Assembly (NCBI RefSeq): GCF_014204985.1
Contig: NZ_JACHMP010000001.1
Coordinates: 434,001-498,000, forward strand
DNA length: 64,000 bases
Source of the DNA: Streptosporangium becharense
GTDB taxonomy: Bacteria; Actinomycetota; Actinomycetes; Streptosporangiales; Streptosporangiaceae
Direction: 5' to 3'
Shown in pieces: positions 24,801 to 33,334 of this stretch. The notes beneath the pieces were generated by a model, which ran no database searches, was not told the origin of the DNA, and worked only from the letters and a program-made list of their open reading frames with translations. A program made the translations under genes and the position numbers. How positions within the stretch are numbered: position 1 is the first letter of the stretch; every line of letters starts with the position of its first letter.

Positions 24801-25073
24801 TCAGACGCCGAGGCAGCCGACGACCTGCTCCACCGGCAGCCCGGTGAGGTCGGCGATCATCTGCACAGCGGTGTCCAGGTTGATCAGGCCGAGGTCGACC
24901 AGCGCGAGGATCGGGCCGGCGACCGCGGCGACGGTCGAGCACGCATCCTGCTGAACCGCAGGAGCGGTGGCGCCCACCGAGGCCGCGCTGGCGGCGGCGG
25001 GGACGCCGACGACGGCCAGGCCGAGAACGGCGATGGCGGCGGTGCGGGTGAGAACAGACCGGAGGTGAATCAT
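24801..25073 (-). CDS. Small secreted protein of unknown function
   Basis: A 90-residue protein with a signal peptide (MIHLRSVLTRTAAIAVLGLAV, cleavage likely after ASA near residue 30). The mature part of about 60 residues is hydrophobic and helical, with two cysteines (DACSTV and VVGCLGV) that could form one disulphide. AAGGGG lies eight bases before the ATG. The upstream 147 bp is unusually AT-rich. I do not recognise the family. A surface or cell-wall role is possible. Confidence 0.6.
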   Translation of the reverse strand: MIHLRSVLTRTAAIAVLGLAVVGVPAAASAASVGATAPAVQQDACSTVAAVAGPILALVDLGLINLDTAVQMIADLTGLPVEQVVGCLGV

Positions 25074-25220
25074 GAGAGCCCCTTTCTAAGGCCCGATGAC
25101 TTCCCTCGCCGATTCAATTCTTATTTCATGGGCCGAGCGATGCAAGCCGGATTTCCCCTGATAACCACCCGGCATGCCATGACGCGATATTTCCGTCTAA
25201 ATGCTTACATATCGCCAAGA

Positions 25221-25814
25221 TTACATAAGCTGATCATCGGCCGCCTTCTCCGGGTGCGGCGTGCGGTCGGCGCGGTGCGGCCGATGGCGACGGGCGGCGC
25301 GGGCGTGCGCGCGGGTGAGGAGGGACTGCGCCTGCGCGGCCGTGGCCTCGCCCGGGTTCACAATCGAGACCCATGCCTGGACGGCGTACACCGGATGTGG
25401 CATGAGCCGGTCTGTGGCGCTGTAGTCGAAACGCGTGTGGTGGTCGGCGTGCGCGGCGGGCGGGTAGCCGACGAGCTCCTGGAACTCGGTGCGGCCGACG
25501 GCGATGTTCAGTCTGAACACGCCGGGGCGGTCGAGGTTCGAGGCGGTGTCGAACCCCGCGTAGTCCTTGGTGACGATCGTGGCGAACGGGAACCGGCGGT
25601 CGGCGGGCAGGTCGCCCTCCGGGTCGTAGGAGAAGAACGTGTCACCCCACGCCACCTCGGGCGATCCGTCGCCTTCGCTCGCCGTGACCGCGACGACACC
25701 GGGCAGGCCGGTCACGAATCGGATGATGTCATCCTCCGTCATCCGGAGGGGCCCGGCCGGTGAGGGGATGCCGGTCTTCTCAGGCACGCCGACGACGGCG
25801 TCAGAGTTATCCAT
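25221..25814 (-). CDS. DUF6194 family protein
   Basis: A 197-residue protein. The core (about residues 25-135) has the family look: MTEDDIIRFVTGLPGVV, WGDTFFSYDPEGD, FATIVTKDYAGFDTASNLDRPGVFRLNIAVGR and FQELVGY. Function unknown; the fold may resemble small MmcQ/YjbR-like proteins. The start is uncertain: ATG at 25814 gives a 24-residue lead; ATG at 25742 would start at MTEDD. The 5' region (25800-25870) is AT-rich with a short inverted repeat AACTCC/GGAGTT. The last 40 residues are Arg/His-rich. Confidence 0.72.
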   Translation of the reverse strand: MDNSDAVVGVPEKTGIPSPAGPLRMTEDDIIRFVTGLPGVVAVTASEGDGSPEVAWGDTFFSYDPEGDLPADRRFPFATIVTKDYAGFDTASNLDRPGVFRLNIAVGRTEFQELVGYPPAAHADHHTRFDYSATDRLMPHPVYAVQAWVSIVNPGEATAAQAQSLLTRAHARAARRHRPHRADRTPHPEKAADDQLM

Positions 25815-26076
25815 GGCTTCAATTTTATCTTTCAACTCCTTTTTGGGAGTTTCACTGATTATCCACGGATAATTCCTGGTGGCCGGAAGACAACCTTCAA
25901 ATCGGCAGGTGAAGCCGGGGCGGCCGGGTCGCAGGCGTGGGCACCGGGTCGCAACGACTCATGCGGCAGCGGTGCGCTCCCCCGCGACCTGGCCGTCGGT
26001 GATCCGCTTCCTGCCCGACGACATCGGGCTCGGCCTCCCTCCCCGGCCCGGAAGCACGCCGCCGTGAGCCGCGGCC

Positions 26077-26949
26077 CTACTCGGCCAGGACCTGGCGCAA
26101 CGTGACGGCGAAGGCGTCCGGGTCTCCCTTCACGCCGAACTCGCCGTCGAGGAAACCACCGTGGTGGCTGGGGAAGATCACCGGTTTCACACCGAGCCGT
26201 TCGGCGACCGCCACACCTGCGCGGTAGGCCATCGTCTCCTCCGACTCGGCTCCGACCCCGATGACGATCCGGGTCGACGCGCCACGCAGCGCGTCGAAGT
26301 CGTGTTCGTAATGCGTGCAGGTCGTGAGGTTCTGACCGAACAGCGCGTCGTCACGGGAGCCGTCGTCCTCCGCCGGCAGTCCGAAGGCCCCCGGGTCCTG
26401 AACGGGCCGATCGGCGAAGTCGGCCGGAACCTCTCCGCGCAGGCTGGTGATCGCGATGAATTTCACCATCGCCGGTCCGAAGCCGTCCCGCTCGTACGTG
26501 CGGCGGATGTCGGCCACCGCGGCCAGAGCCCGCTCCCGGTCCGGCAGAACCTGGATGGCCGGCGGCTCGTGCGCCACGAGCGTGCGCACCTGCCCCGATT
26601 CCGGATGCCGGGCCACCAGCGCCAGCGCGTTGACGGCGCCACCGCTGCTGGCGAAGATGTCCACCGGACCGCCGCCGAGAGCGTCGATCAGCCGGTGCAG
26701 GTCGTCCGCATGCTGGTCGGGGGTCGACTCGCCGGCCCCGTCGGTCCGCCTGCTCCGCCCCACCCCGCGCGGGTCGTAGGTCACCACCGTACGGTCCCGG
26801 AAGCGCTCGGCCAGGGAGGCGAACCCGCCGGCCTCCATCGGCGATCCGATCATCAGCAGGGTCGGCGCGGTGCTCGCCTCGGCCTGCCGTACGTCGTAGC
26901 GGACGACGCAGCCGGGCACCTCAAGGGTGTGGGTTGTGGACTCGGCCAT
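26077..26949 (-). CDS. Alpha/beta hydrolase
   Basis: A 290-residue soluble alpha/beta hydrolase. LLMIGSPMEAGGF forms the oxyanion region, YDPRGVGRSRRTDG is the usual second strand motif, ASSGGAVNAL holds the nucleophile serine in place of the plain GxSxG, and SHHGGFLD carries the catalytic His. An esterase or haloperoxidase-like role is likely; substrate unknown. GAGGAAGAG lies seven bases before ATG 26949. It is divergent from the PhzF-like gene. Confidence 0.85.
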   Translation of the reverse strand: MAESTTHTLEVPGCVVRYDVRQAEASTAPTLLMIGSPMEAGGFASLAERFRDRTVVTYDPRGVGRSRRTDGAGESTPDQHADDLHRLIDALGGGPVDIFASSGGAVNALALVARHPESGQVRTLVAHEPPAIQVLPDRERALAAVADIRRTYERDGFGPAMVKFIAITSLRGEVPADFADRPVQDPGAFGLPAEDDGSRDDALFGQNLTTCTHYEHDFDALRGASTRIVIGVGAESEETMAYRAGVAVAERLGVKPVIFPSHHGGFLDGEFGVKGDPDAFAVTLRQVLAE

Positions 26950-27160
26950 GCGATCACTCTTCCTCAAGGCTCGTGGCGCTACAGACATCGGACACTTGTT
27001 CGAAAACACCCTAGCCCGGCGTCGATGATCGCGGAAGGCGGACTCTCCCATGGCGGTACGGCGCCGGGGCCGCGGTGAGGTGTACGACCTGCGGCGGGCC
27101 CTCTGACCTCAGAAAAGCGCTGCTACGATATGCGCCGCTGCGATGGTCTTGGGGGTCCTT

Positions 27161-27880
27161 GTGGTTGTATGTCAGCTTGCTCAGGCGTTCGTGAACGAGG
27201 ACGGCGCCTTCGGGAATCCGGCGCTGGTGATCCTCGAACCGCCGGGCACATCGGTGACGGCGGAGCAGCGGCGCGAGCTCGCCGTACGCCTGGGCGTCCC
27301 GGCAACGGTCTTCGTCCGTGACGCCGAGCGCGGGATCGTCGGCATCTACGGCTCCTACGATCAGGAGATCCGGTTCGGCGGGCACCCGTTGCTGGCCACG
27401 GTGGAGGTCCTGCACCGGCTGGGCACCGAGGTCAGGGAGCTCACGCCTGCGGCGGGACCGGTCGCCTGCCGCCGCGAGGCGAACGGAACGGTGTGGCTCA
27501 GGGCCCCGGCAGCCTGGTCGAAGCCCTGGCGCTTCTACGAGATGGACAGCCCGGCCGCGATCGACGCGCTGACCGGGCTTCCCGCCGGGGAGGACTTCAC
27601 CCAGGTATGGGCGTGGATGGACCAGCAGGCTGGGCGGGTGCGAGCGCGGTTGTGGGCGCCGCGCATCGGCAAGGGCGAGGACGAGGCATGCGGGAGCGCC
27701 TCGATGTTGCTGACGCTCAGGCTCGGCCGTCCGCTGGAGGTCGTGCACGGGCAACACGGTTCGATCATCCTGACCAACCCCGTCGACGACGTCGAGGTGG
27801 AGCTCGGCGGACGCTGCACCGTCGTCGAGGCCGGCGCCGAGATCCGCAGGCAGGTCGACGACCTCTACCGGATCTCCTGA
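27161..27880 (+). CDS. PhzF-family protein lacking the catalytic glutamate
   Basis: A 239-residue PhzF/diaminopimelate-epimerase-fold protein, shorter than the usual 260-300. GTG at 27161 is chosen because GGGGGT lies about six bases upstream and because it puts CQLAQAF where the family has YQVDAF. Landmarks are GNPALVIL, IRFGGHPLLATVEVL and DEACGSASMLLTLRL. In the position of the conserved SETxF motif, whose Glu is the catalytic base in PhzF, the protein reads PATVF, so isomerase activity is doubtful. Some family loops are also shortened. It may be a binding protein or a changed enzyme. Confidence 0.78.
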   Translation: MVVCQLAQAFVNEDGAFGNPALVILEPPGTSVTAEQRRELAVRLGVPATVFVRDAERGIVGIYGSYDQEIRFGGHPLLATVEVLHRLGTEVRELTPAAGPVACRREANGTVWLRAPAAWSKPWRFYEMDSPAAIDALTGLPAGEDFTQVWAWMDQQAGRVRARLWAPRIGKGEDEACGSASMLLTLRLGRPLEVVHGQHGSIILTNPVDDVEVELGGRCTVVEAGAEIRRQVDDLYRIS

Positions 27881-28076
27881 GCGGCGGTCCGGCACGCCCG
27901 GCAAGGTCGCCATGCTCGGCGTGTCGTTTTCTTCCCCGCTCTGGGCCTGATAGGCGGCCACCAGGTCAAGGACGCGGGCCCCGTCTCGATGTCCGGCCGC
28001 GCCGCGGTCCGGGTGAACCAGGTCTGTTCGGCGTTGTGCAGCGCCGGGGCGGGCGGAGCGCCGGTCCCGCGCGAGC
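27881..28076. other. Gene-free gap with possible decayed coding relics
   Basis: No complete gene. On the minus strand two short stretches in different frames look protein-like (ALHNAEQTWFTRTAARPDIE and LDLVAAYQAQSGEENDTP), which might be remnants of a frameshifted gene. Evidence is weak. Confidence 0.2.
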
Positions 28077-28511
28077 CTAGGCGGGCGGTTCGGCCGGGGG
28101 GAGGAAGCGGACGCCGAGCTGGCTGTACGCCTCCAGTTGGTCGAAGTAGACGGAGTGGCTGACGATGAGGTCGTCCTCCACGGCGATGATCAAGCAGCAC
28201 CGTACGGCCGTGCGCCGGCCGCTTCCCTCCAGCATCTCGCCCCCGCATATCAGGTAGGGCCCGGTGTGGGTGCCCGTGACCACGGCCTGGAGCACCACGA
28301 CGTCACCGGCGCAGATCTTCTCCAGGACCTCCACGCGCAGGTCCGGGAAGCCTTCCCATGCCTGTTCGAGATACGAGGCAATCTGCTCCGGGTTCTCCGC
28401 CTGGATCTCCGGCGTCACGTTGACCGCTCCGGGGCTGTAGCACCGCACCACGGCCTCCAGGTCGTGGGCGTTGATCGCGTCGACCAGCCGGTCCGTGACG
28501 TCGGCCCCCAC
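28077..28511 (-). CDS. SnoaL/NTF2-like protein
   Basis: A 144-residue protein of the SnoaL-like polyketide-cyclase / ester-cyclase fold (NTF2 superfamily): VDAINAHDLEAVVRCYSPGAVNVTPEIQ, EGFPDLRVEVLEKICAGDVVVLQAVVTGTHTGPY, and a C-terminal SHSVYFDQLEAYSQLGV. Such proteins bind or cyclise small hydrophobic molecules. GTG at 28511 follows AAGGGGG at good spacing. No polyketide genes lie nearby, so the substrate is open. Confidence 0.82.
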   Translation of the reverse strand: MGADVTDRLVDAINAHDLEAVVRCYSPGAVNVTPEIQAENPEQIASYLEQAWEGFPDLRVEVLEKICAGDVVVLQAVVTGTHTGPYLICGGEMLEGSGRRTAVRCCLIIAVEDDLIVSHSVYFDQLEAYSQLGVRFLPPAEPPA

Positions 28512-28843
28512 GAGAACCCCCTTCCCGCACCTGGAATCAGATCACCCGCGATACCACAAAATCCAGACTACCGGCCATTAATTACACAATTGGCCATTGA
28601 GCTTTTTCCACCGTGAAGGCACTGGTCAGGATGGGTCTGCGGGAAGCGATGGCGGATGAGAGGAGGATCCCGATGAGACAGCAGCCGACCGAGATCCGGT
28701 GCGCCGGCCCGGTGCCTCGTTGCCGTCTTACCGTGGGCTTACCGTGCCTCGATTCCACCGAACCTTTCCCAGTGAGCCTTGATCACGCCGAGTTCCAGGT
28801 GCGGGGCCGGGTCCTTCATGGCGTCGCACCTCGTGAACCGCGT
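28512..28843. other. Gene-free interval upstream of the SnoaL-like gene
   Basis: No gene is supported. 28540-28610 is AT-rich and probably holds the SnoaL-like gene promoter; an imperfect dyad GGCCA (28573-28577) / TGGCC (28591-28595) lies in it. The rest is the 3' flank of the cyclase gene. Confidence 0.4.
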
Positions 28844-29800
28844 TCAGAACGTGGCGATCGGATTGACCGGGCTACCGGACGTACCGGCGAAGCGGACCGG
28901 CGCGACCGCGAGGTGGAAGTCCCACTGGCCGAGCTCGGCAGCCGTCGTCGCGCACGCCTCCAGGTCGCAGTTGTCGAGCATCCACAGACCCATGGCGACG
29001 AGGCTCACGGCGTGAACCGGCATCAACACGCCTTCGTACCCCGATGGCTGAACGTCCTGGGGGGTGTCAGCGCCGATCAGCGCGACCTCCCGTTCATGCA
29101 GCCACGGCAGGCAGGACGCGTGCCAGCCGGCCTGCGTGAAACCGCTGACCGCACCGGTCTCGTGCCGGACGCGGCCATAGCCGGTCCGCAGGAGTACCGC
29201 GTCGCCGGATCGCACCCGCACACCCTGGCGACGCTCGGCCTCCTCGAGATCGTCGGGAAACACCCCCTGCCCCGGCTCCAACCACGGCACATCCCGCACG
29301 CTCGCGATGTCCAACAGGACACCACGCGTGATGATCCCGTTCGCCGCCGCCGTGACGGACGCCCACGCCGATCCCGTCGCGGCGTCGACCAGCGAGTGCG
29401 ACCGCCCGTTGTACATCATGCCGTCCCAGAAGATGTGGCACGGCGAGTCGACGTGGGTGAGGGTGTTGCCGTGGAACGTGACGCCGAGCCGCTCGGACGA
29501 GAAGCCCCAGCGCCGGTCGTTGTGGAATCCGGGCACCGGCATGTCCTCGGCACCCGGCATGTCGGCGGCGCACGGGCAGGTCGTCGTCGACCGCTCCATG
29601 TCCTCCGGTACGGCGACCTCCCATGCGCACGACACGCTCCTGCCGTGGCGCACGGCCCGCGCCGCCGCCAGCCGGACGTCGTCGGTGATGTGGTTCAGAG
29701 TGCCGAGCTCGTCGTCGTCGCCCCATCGTCCCCAGTTCGACAGCGTGTCGAAGTACCCGAGCACGTCGTCCTGTGTGGGCATCGGTCGCCCTGCCGTCAT
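28844..29800 (-). CDS. Cyclase-family metal hydrolase (kynurenine formamidase-like)
   Basis: A 318-residue enzyme of the KynB/cyclase superfamily. The metal-binding motif is HGNTLTHVDSPCH (about residues 115-127), the HxGTHxDxPxH signature with small changes. Other marks are NHITDDVRLAAARAVRHGRSVS, LLRTGYG and a late MPVHAVSLVAMG. Members open rings or hydrolyse amides or lactones. ATG at 29800 has GGAGGAG upstream. No pathway partner is adjacent. Confidence 0.85.
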   Translation of the reverse strand: MTAGRPMPTQDDVLGYFDTLSNWGRWGDDDELGTLNHITDDVRLAAARAVRHGRSVSCAWEVAVPEDMERSTTTCPCAADMPGAEDMPVPGFHNDRRWGFSSERLGVTFHGNTLTHVDSPCHIFWDGMMYNGRSHSLVDAATGSAWASVTAAANGIITRGVLLDIASVRDVPWLEPGQGVFPDDLEEAERRQGVRVRSGDAVLLRTGYGRVRHETGAVSGFTQAGWHASCLPWLHEREVALIGADTPQDVQPSGYEGVLMPVHAVSLVAMGLWMLDNCDLEACATTAAELGQWDFHLAVAPVRFAGTSGSPVNPIATF

Positions 29801-30110
29801 CCCAGCATCGACTCCTCCGGTCACGTGGTTCGAGGCACCGCAGGCAGGGTATCCCGCCCTCTCCTTCGACATGACCTCGCCGGCCCCGGCTGACCGCCGC
29901 TCGGAAGGTCGGCTGATCGACGCCTTGACCGGCGCCGACGTGAAACCCCCCGCCCGCGCAGGGCGACGGAGCGCTCACGTGTTCAGGCCGGGCGAAATAA
30001 CCTCAACAAACGCACCATCCGACCGAAATATGGAGAACCGGTATCTCCCCAAGCCGGGTAGCCGGTGCTCATATGAAGGTGTTCTCCTTTCTCAACGTGA
30101 GGAGTCACCG
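29801..30110. other. Divergent intergenic region
   Basis: Between the cyclase gene (minus) and a small secreted protein gene (plus). I see ribosome sites at both ends and a moderately AT-rich stretch (about 29990-30100) probably holding the promoter of the secreted protein gene, but no other gene. Confidence 0.4.
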
Positions 30111-30404
30111 ATGAAGATCCGCCGATTACATTCCGCTGTACTCGCCGTGGCACTGGGTGCCGGTGTCCTGGCTGGTACCGCACCCGCCTTCGCCGCCACC
30201 CAGACCAGTGCGGCCGTGGCCGCCGGGGGCTGGCCGACACCGGACTGGTACCTGCAGGGCCCCTACCCGACCCTGGCCGCCTGCGACCTCGCCTACGAGG
30301 ACGCTGCGCAGAACGGTCAGTACACCGGGCTCGTCTACTGTCACTGGTTCCGCGGGGGTGGCCCTTATCTGGCGGGCTTCTACTACGAGGTGTACATCCC
30401 CTGA
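30111..30404 (+). CDS. Small secreted protein of unknown function
   Basis: A 97-residue exported protein. Signal peptide MKIRRLHSAVLAVALGAGVL with likely cleavage after AFA (about residue 28). The mature part is rich in Trp, Tyr, Gly and Pro and has two cysteines (AACDLAY and VYCHW). GAGGAG lies eight bases before ATG 30111. The family is not recognised; a secreted binding or surface role is possible. Confidence 0.68.
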   Translation: MKIRRLHSAVLAVALGAGVLAGTAPAFAATQTSAAVAAGGWPTPDWYLQGPYPTLAACDLAYEDAAQNGQYTGLVYCHWFRGGGPYLAGFYYEVYIP

Positions 30405-30650
30405 GCTTCAACAGGTGTGACGGTCAAGCCCCAGCCCTCAGTGCGGCGAGGCACGCCGCACATTCGGCCCTTGGCGGCGAGTCGGCTCACGGAATTCGTG
30501 CCGGAGGCAGTTTTTTTCACGCGTCATCACCACCCGGGTGCCCGACACTCCCCTTGATCACCGCCCCATCGGGCACGTAACGGACACGCGCGCTCACAGA
30601 TCGGCAGAGGCATTCTGGACCGAGCGCGACGGCTCGGTCACGATGAGGAC

Positions 30651-31301
30651 ATGACTGGAAGCGGATCAGCGCAGCCGCCGACGGCGGGCGGAAGAGCAGG
30701 CTCGCGCCTGAACTGGACGGCAGTGAGCGCTCTGGCGGCTGCGATCGCCGCCGTGGTCGCACTGGTCGCCTACCTGATGCCACCGGCCCCGCCTCCGCCG
30801 CCCCAGTCCGACACGGTGGTTCCCACCCCCGCCCCGCCTCCGCCTCAGTCCGACACGGTGGTTCCCACTCCGGCCCCGCGGCCACCGTCACCGGATCCGG
30901 TCACCCCCCGGCATGCACCGCCGCCCCCGAGGCCATCGCCTGAGTCCGGCACGTCCCGACCACCCAGCCCCACACGAGCGGTCCCGGTTTCCCCTCCACC
31001 GCTGCCGGCGGTCCGGCCCGGCGGCTGCGACGAGGCAGCGGCGGCGCTGACCGCATACCGCCGGAACGCCGGGACCGTTCGCAGCAGCCAGGCGGCCGCG
31101 GCCCAGCAGACGTACCGTGATCTGATGGGCGCGGTTCTCGACGCGCAAGGAGCGGTGGGGGCGAAGATCAGTCGGCTGGCCGCCGAATTCCAGGAACTGA
31201 ACTTCCGCTTGACCGGTATGACAGGCGGCGACCCCAACCAGGTGATCGCGGATATCAACACGGACATCGCGGAGCTCAGCAGGCTGTGCGAATCCATCTG
31301 A
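30651..31301 (+). CDS. Membrane-anchored proline-rich protein
   Basis: A 216-residue protein with one transmembrane helix (about residues 24-43, VSALAAAIAAVVALVAYLM), a proline-rich linker of about 85 residues holding two copies of QSDTVVPTPAP, and a helical C-terminal part (about 125-216) with two cysteines (GGCDEAA and SRLCESI). The layout is a short cytoplasmic tail, a wall-spanning stalk and an external helical head. The coding DNA carries a 23-bp direct repeat (30804-30826 and 30846-30868). Function unknown. Confidence 0.65.
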   Translation: MTGSGSAQPPTAGGRAGSRLNWTAVSALAAAIAAVVALVAYLMPPAPPPPPQSDTVVPTPAPPPPQSDTVVPTPAPRPPSPDPVTPRHAPPPPRPSPESGTSRPPSPTRAVPVSPPPLPAVRPGGCDEAAAALTAYRRNAGTVRSSQAAAAQQTYRDLMGAVLDAQGAVGAKISRLAAEFQELNFRLTGMTGGDPNQVIADINTDIAELSRLCESI

Positions 31302-31362
31302 CCTGACGACACGTCACAGCCCGGATCCGAGGCGGGGCGTCGGCCGGGTGGGACCGGTCAGT

Positions 31363-31875
31363 TCACCGGCACGATCCTCCCGCGAGAGTGACGGCATCGC
31401 TCGGCTCGTGCGCCGCAGCCGCCTCCGCAGGAGGCGATTCCTCCGGGGGCGACGGCCGTGCCGGGACCTCGCACCACACCGTCCGGCCCGGTTCCCGCCC
31501 GTGCGAGCGGTGCCCCCAGCTTCCGCCGGACAGCGCGGCGACGATCGCCAGCCCCCGGCCGCTCTCCGCGAGGAGACCCGCCGGTTCCGCGCGGACGCGC
31601 GGGCCACCGGCCGCCAGGCCCGCGTCCGAGACCTCGACGCGCAGCAGGCCGCCGTACGCCACCAGCCGCAGGACCAGCGGACCGGCCCCGGAAGGCCCCG
31701 TGATCCCGTACCGGGCGTGCAGGACGGCGTTGGTCACCAACTCGGAGACGACCAGCCGTACGGCCTCGTAGGCGGGATGCTCCTCCCCCAGCCATCGGCG
31801 GACCTCGTCCCGGGCCCGTGCGGGTGACGCGTGGTCACCGGTCAGGTGGATTTCTCTGTACGTCTCCGGACTCAT
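31363..31875 (-). CDS. RsbW-like HATPase (anti-sigma factor kinase family)
   Basis: A 170-residue GHKL ATPase domain protein. The N box is RLVVSELVTNAVLHA (about residues 40-54), the G1 box VEVSDAG and the G2 box ESGRGLAIVAALS. Such single-domain proteins in actinomycetes bind or phosphorylate anti-sigma antagonists. GGAGG lies eight bases before ATG 31875. It is divergent from an XRE/DUF5753 gene followed by a DUF397 gene, the threesome of WhiJ-type developmental cassettes. Confidence 0.87.
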   Translation of the reverse strand: MSPETYREIHLTGDHASPARARDEVRRWLGEEHPAYEAVRLVVSELVTNAVLHARYGITGPSGAGPLVLRLVAYGGLLRVEVSDAGLAAGGPRVRAEPAGLLAESGRGLAIVAALSGGSWGHRSHGREPGRTVWCEVPARPSPPEESPPAEAAAAHEPSDAVTLAGGSCR

Positions 31876-32016
31876 CGGTTCGCCTCCCCCGGCCGGCCCC
31901 GGCCGGTCCTCCCACCCCATCCGGCCCGGCGGCCGGGCCGTCGCCGCGACTTCGGCGTGGCCCCCACAGATTCACAAAAGACCGGTGACCGGGACGGAGA
32001 AATGTATTCACACTGT

Positions 32017-32034
32017 GTTCACAATCATGTGAAC
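32017..32034. promoter_or_regulatory. Operator-like palindrome upstream of the XRE gene
   Basis: GTTCACA (32017-32023), 4 bp, TGTGAAC (32028-32034), with an extra TTCACA half-site at 32007-32012. It lies in the divergent region of the WhiJ-like cassette and is a likely site for the encoded XRE protein. Confidence 0.6.
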
Positions 32035-32106
32035 TCCCCGCGCGACCGGAAGAACTCCCAGCACAATGGCCGGAGCCGATCCGAAAACGGCGAGAGGAGA
32101 CCGCGG

Positions 32107-32943
32107 ATGAGCATCCACCTGGAACCGGACCCGTCAATCTCTCCGCGCATTCAATTCGGTACGGAACTCCGCAAACTCCGACTTTCCGCAGGATTAACCC
32201 AGAGAAAGCTCTGCGCCGCGATCCATCTGTCGATCAGCCAGCTGAGCATGATCGAGAACGGCCATCGCCCGCCGACCCTGGACCTGGCCCGCAGGATGGA
32301 CGAGGCCATGGGTTCGGGCACCGCGCTCACGGACCTGCTCGACCGCCTGAACCGCGCGGCGGCCCAGCTCCCCCGCTGGTTCCGCCCCTGGCTCGACTTC
32401 GAACGCGAGGCGGAGGCGCTGCGCATGTGGGCGTGTTTGATGATCCCCGGCCTGCTTCAGACCGAGGACTACGCACGGGCCATCCTGAGCCGCAGGCCGG
32501 GCAGCGCCGCCGGACAGGTCGAGGAACACGTCACCGCCCGGATGAACCGGCAGGAGATCCTGAAGCGGGCCGTGCCCCCACTGCTCTGGGTCATTCTGGA
32601 CGAGGGTGTTCTCCATCGGCCCATAGCCGGACCCGAGGTGATGAAGGGGCAGTTCGAACGCCTTCTTCAGGACAGCGAAAACCTGCATATATCCATACAG
32701 ATCCTTCCCTACTCAGCGCAGAACGTGCTTGGCTTACTGGGAAGCTTCACCATCGCGGATCCACCGAGGGGAAAACATCCCGCGGCCTATATCGACTCCC
32801 AAAGTCTGGAAGACCGGGTGAGCGACCGGCCCGACGACCTGAAAAACCTCGCATTCAGATACGACTCGATCCGGGCGGACGCGCTGCCCCGGCGCGAGTC
32901 ACTCAACATGATCAAGGAGACGATACGGCGATGGACGACCTGA
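32107..32943 (+). CDS. XRE-type HTH regulator with DUF5753 domain (WhiJ-like)
   Basis: A 278-residue regulator. The helix-turn-helix spans about residues 17-72 (LRKLRLSAGLTQRKLCAAIHLSISQLSMIENGHRPPTLDLARRMDEAM). The DUF5753 effector domain covers about 95-275 (MIPGLLQTEDYARAI, RQEIL, LHISIQILPY). WhiJ-like proteins repress development-linked genes and are thought to work with a small DUF397 partner. ATG 32107 has a GAGGAGAC site. Its 3' end overlaps the DUF397 gene by 13 bp, so they are co-translated. Confidence 0.9.
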   Translation: MSIHLEPDPSISPRIQFGTELRKLRLSAGLTQRKLCAAIHLSISQLSMIENGHRPPTLDLARRMDEAMGSGTALTDLLDRLNRAAAQLPRWFRPWLDFEREAEALRMWACLMIPGLLQTEDYARAILSRRPGSAAGQVEEHVTARMNRQEILKRAVPPLLWVILDEGVLHRPIAGPEVMKGQFERLLQDSENLHISIQILPYSAQNVLGLLGSFTIADPPRGKHPAAYIDSQSLEDRVSDRPDDLKNLAFRYDSIRADALPRRESLNMIKETIRRWTT

Positions 32944-33143
32944 CCCGGGAACTCAGCACAGCCGAGTGGCGTAAGTCCACCCTCTCCGGTGACGACGGAA
33001 GCGACTGCGTCGAAGTCGCGGTGCTCTCCACCGGCCACCGGGCCCTGCGCGACAGCAAGAACCGCACCGGCCCCGCCCTCCTGCTCACCCCCGGCCAGTG
33101 GACCGCCTTCCTGACCGGCGTGAGGAACGGCGACTTCGCCTGA
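32931..33143 (+). CDS. DUF397 protein
   Basis: A 70-residue small protein of the DUF397 family, marked by AEWRKSTLSGDDGSDCVEVAVL, the RDSKNRTGPALLLTPGQWTAFLTGVR core and a short end. These pair with the XRE/DUF5753 protein encoded just upstream, probably binding it to relieve or alter repression. The last 20 bp of the gene are duplicated in tandem across the stop codon (33121-33160). Confidence 0.9.
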   Translation: MDDLTRELSTAEWRKSTLSGDDGSDCVEVAVLSTGHRALRDSKNRTGPALLLTPGQWTAFLTGVRNGDFA

Positions 33144-33160
33144 AGAACGGCGACTTCGAC
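33121..33160. repeat. 20-bp tandem duplication across the DUF397 stop codon
   Basis: Units 33121-33140 and 33141-33160 differ at two of 20 positions. The DUF397 stop TGA (33141-33143) begins the second unit, and a second TGA follows at 33161. Confidence 0.8.
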
Positions 33161-33251
33161 TGACGGGCACCCCATGCACCGAGGTGACAGGCACCGGCCG
33201 AGGGAGGCGGGGCCGTAGTCGCCTTCCCCCGGCCGGCGCGGTCACGGGCGA

Positions 33252-33318
33252 TGCCGGTTCCGGGCCTCACGTGGAGGCGACCATGAGCGGTGCCGGTCCC
33301 GGGCCTCGCGTGGAGGCG
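33252..33318. repeat. Imperfect 28-bp direct repeat
   Basis: Copies at 33252-33279 and 33291-33318, 39 bp apart, each running from TGCCGGT to GTGGAGGCG with two or three differences, in the gap after DUF397 and before the end of the convergent membrane protein gene. Confidence 0.75.
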
Positions 33319-33334
33319 GCGTGGGCCGCCCCGC

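Noticed and set aside
26950..27010. A further KstR2-like site (ACACTTGTTCGAAAACACC)
   Set aside because: Only one half of the palindrome fits and it is far from the steroid cluster, upstream of an unrelated hydrolase gene.
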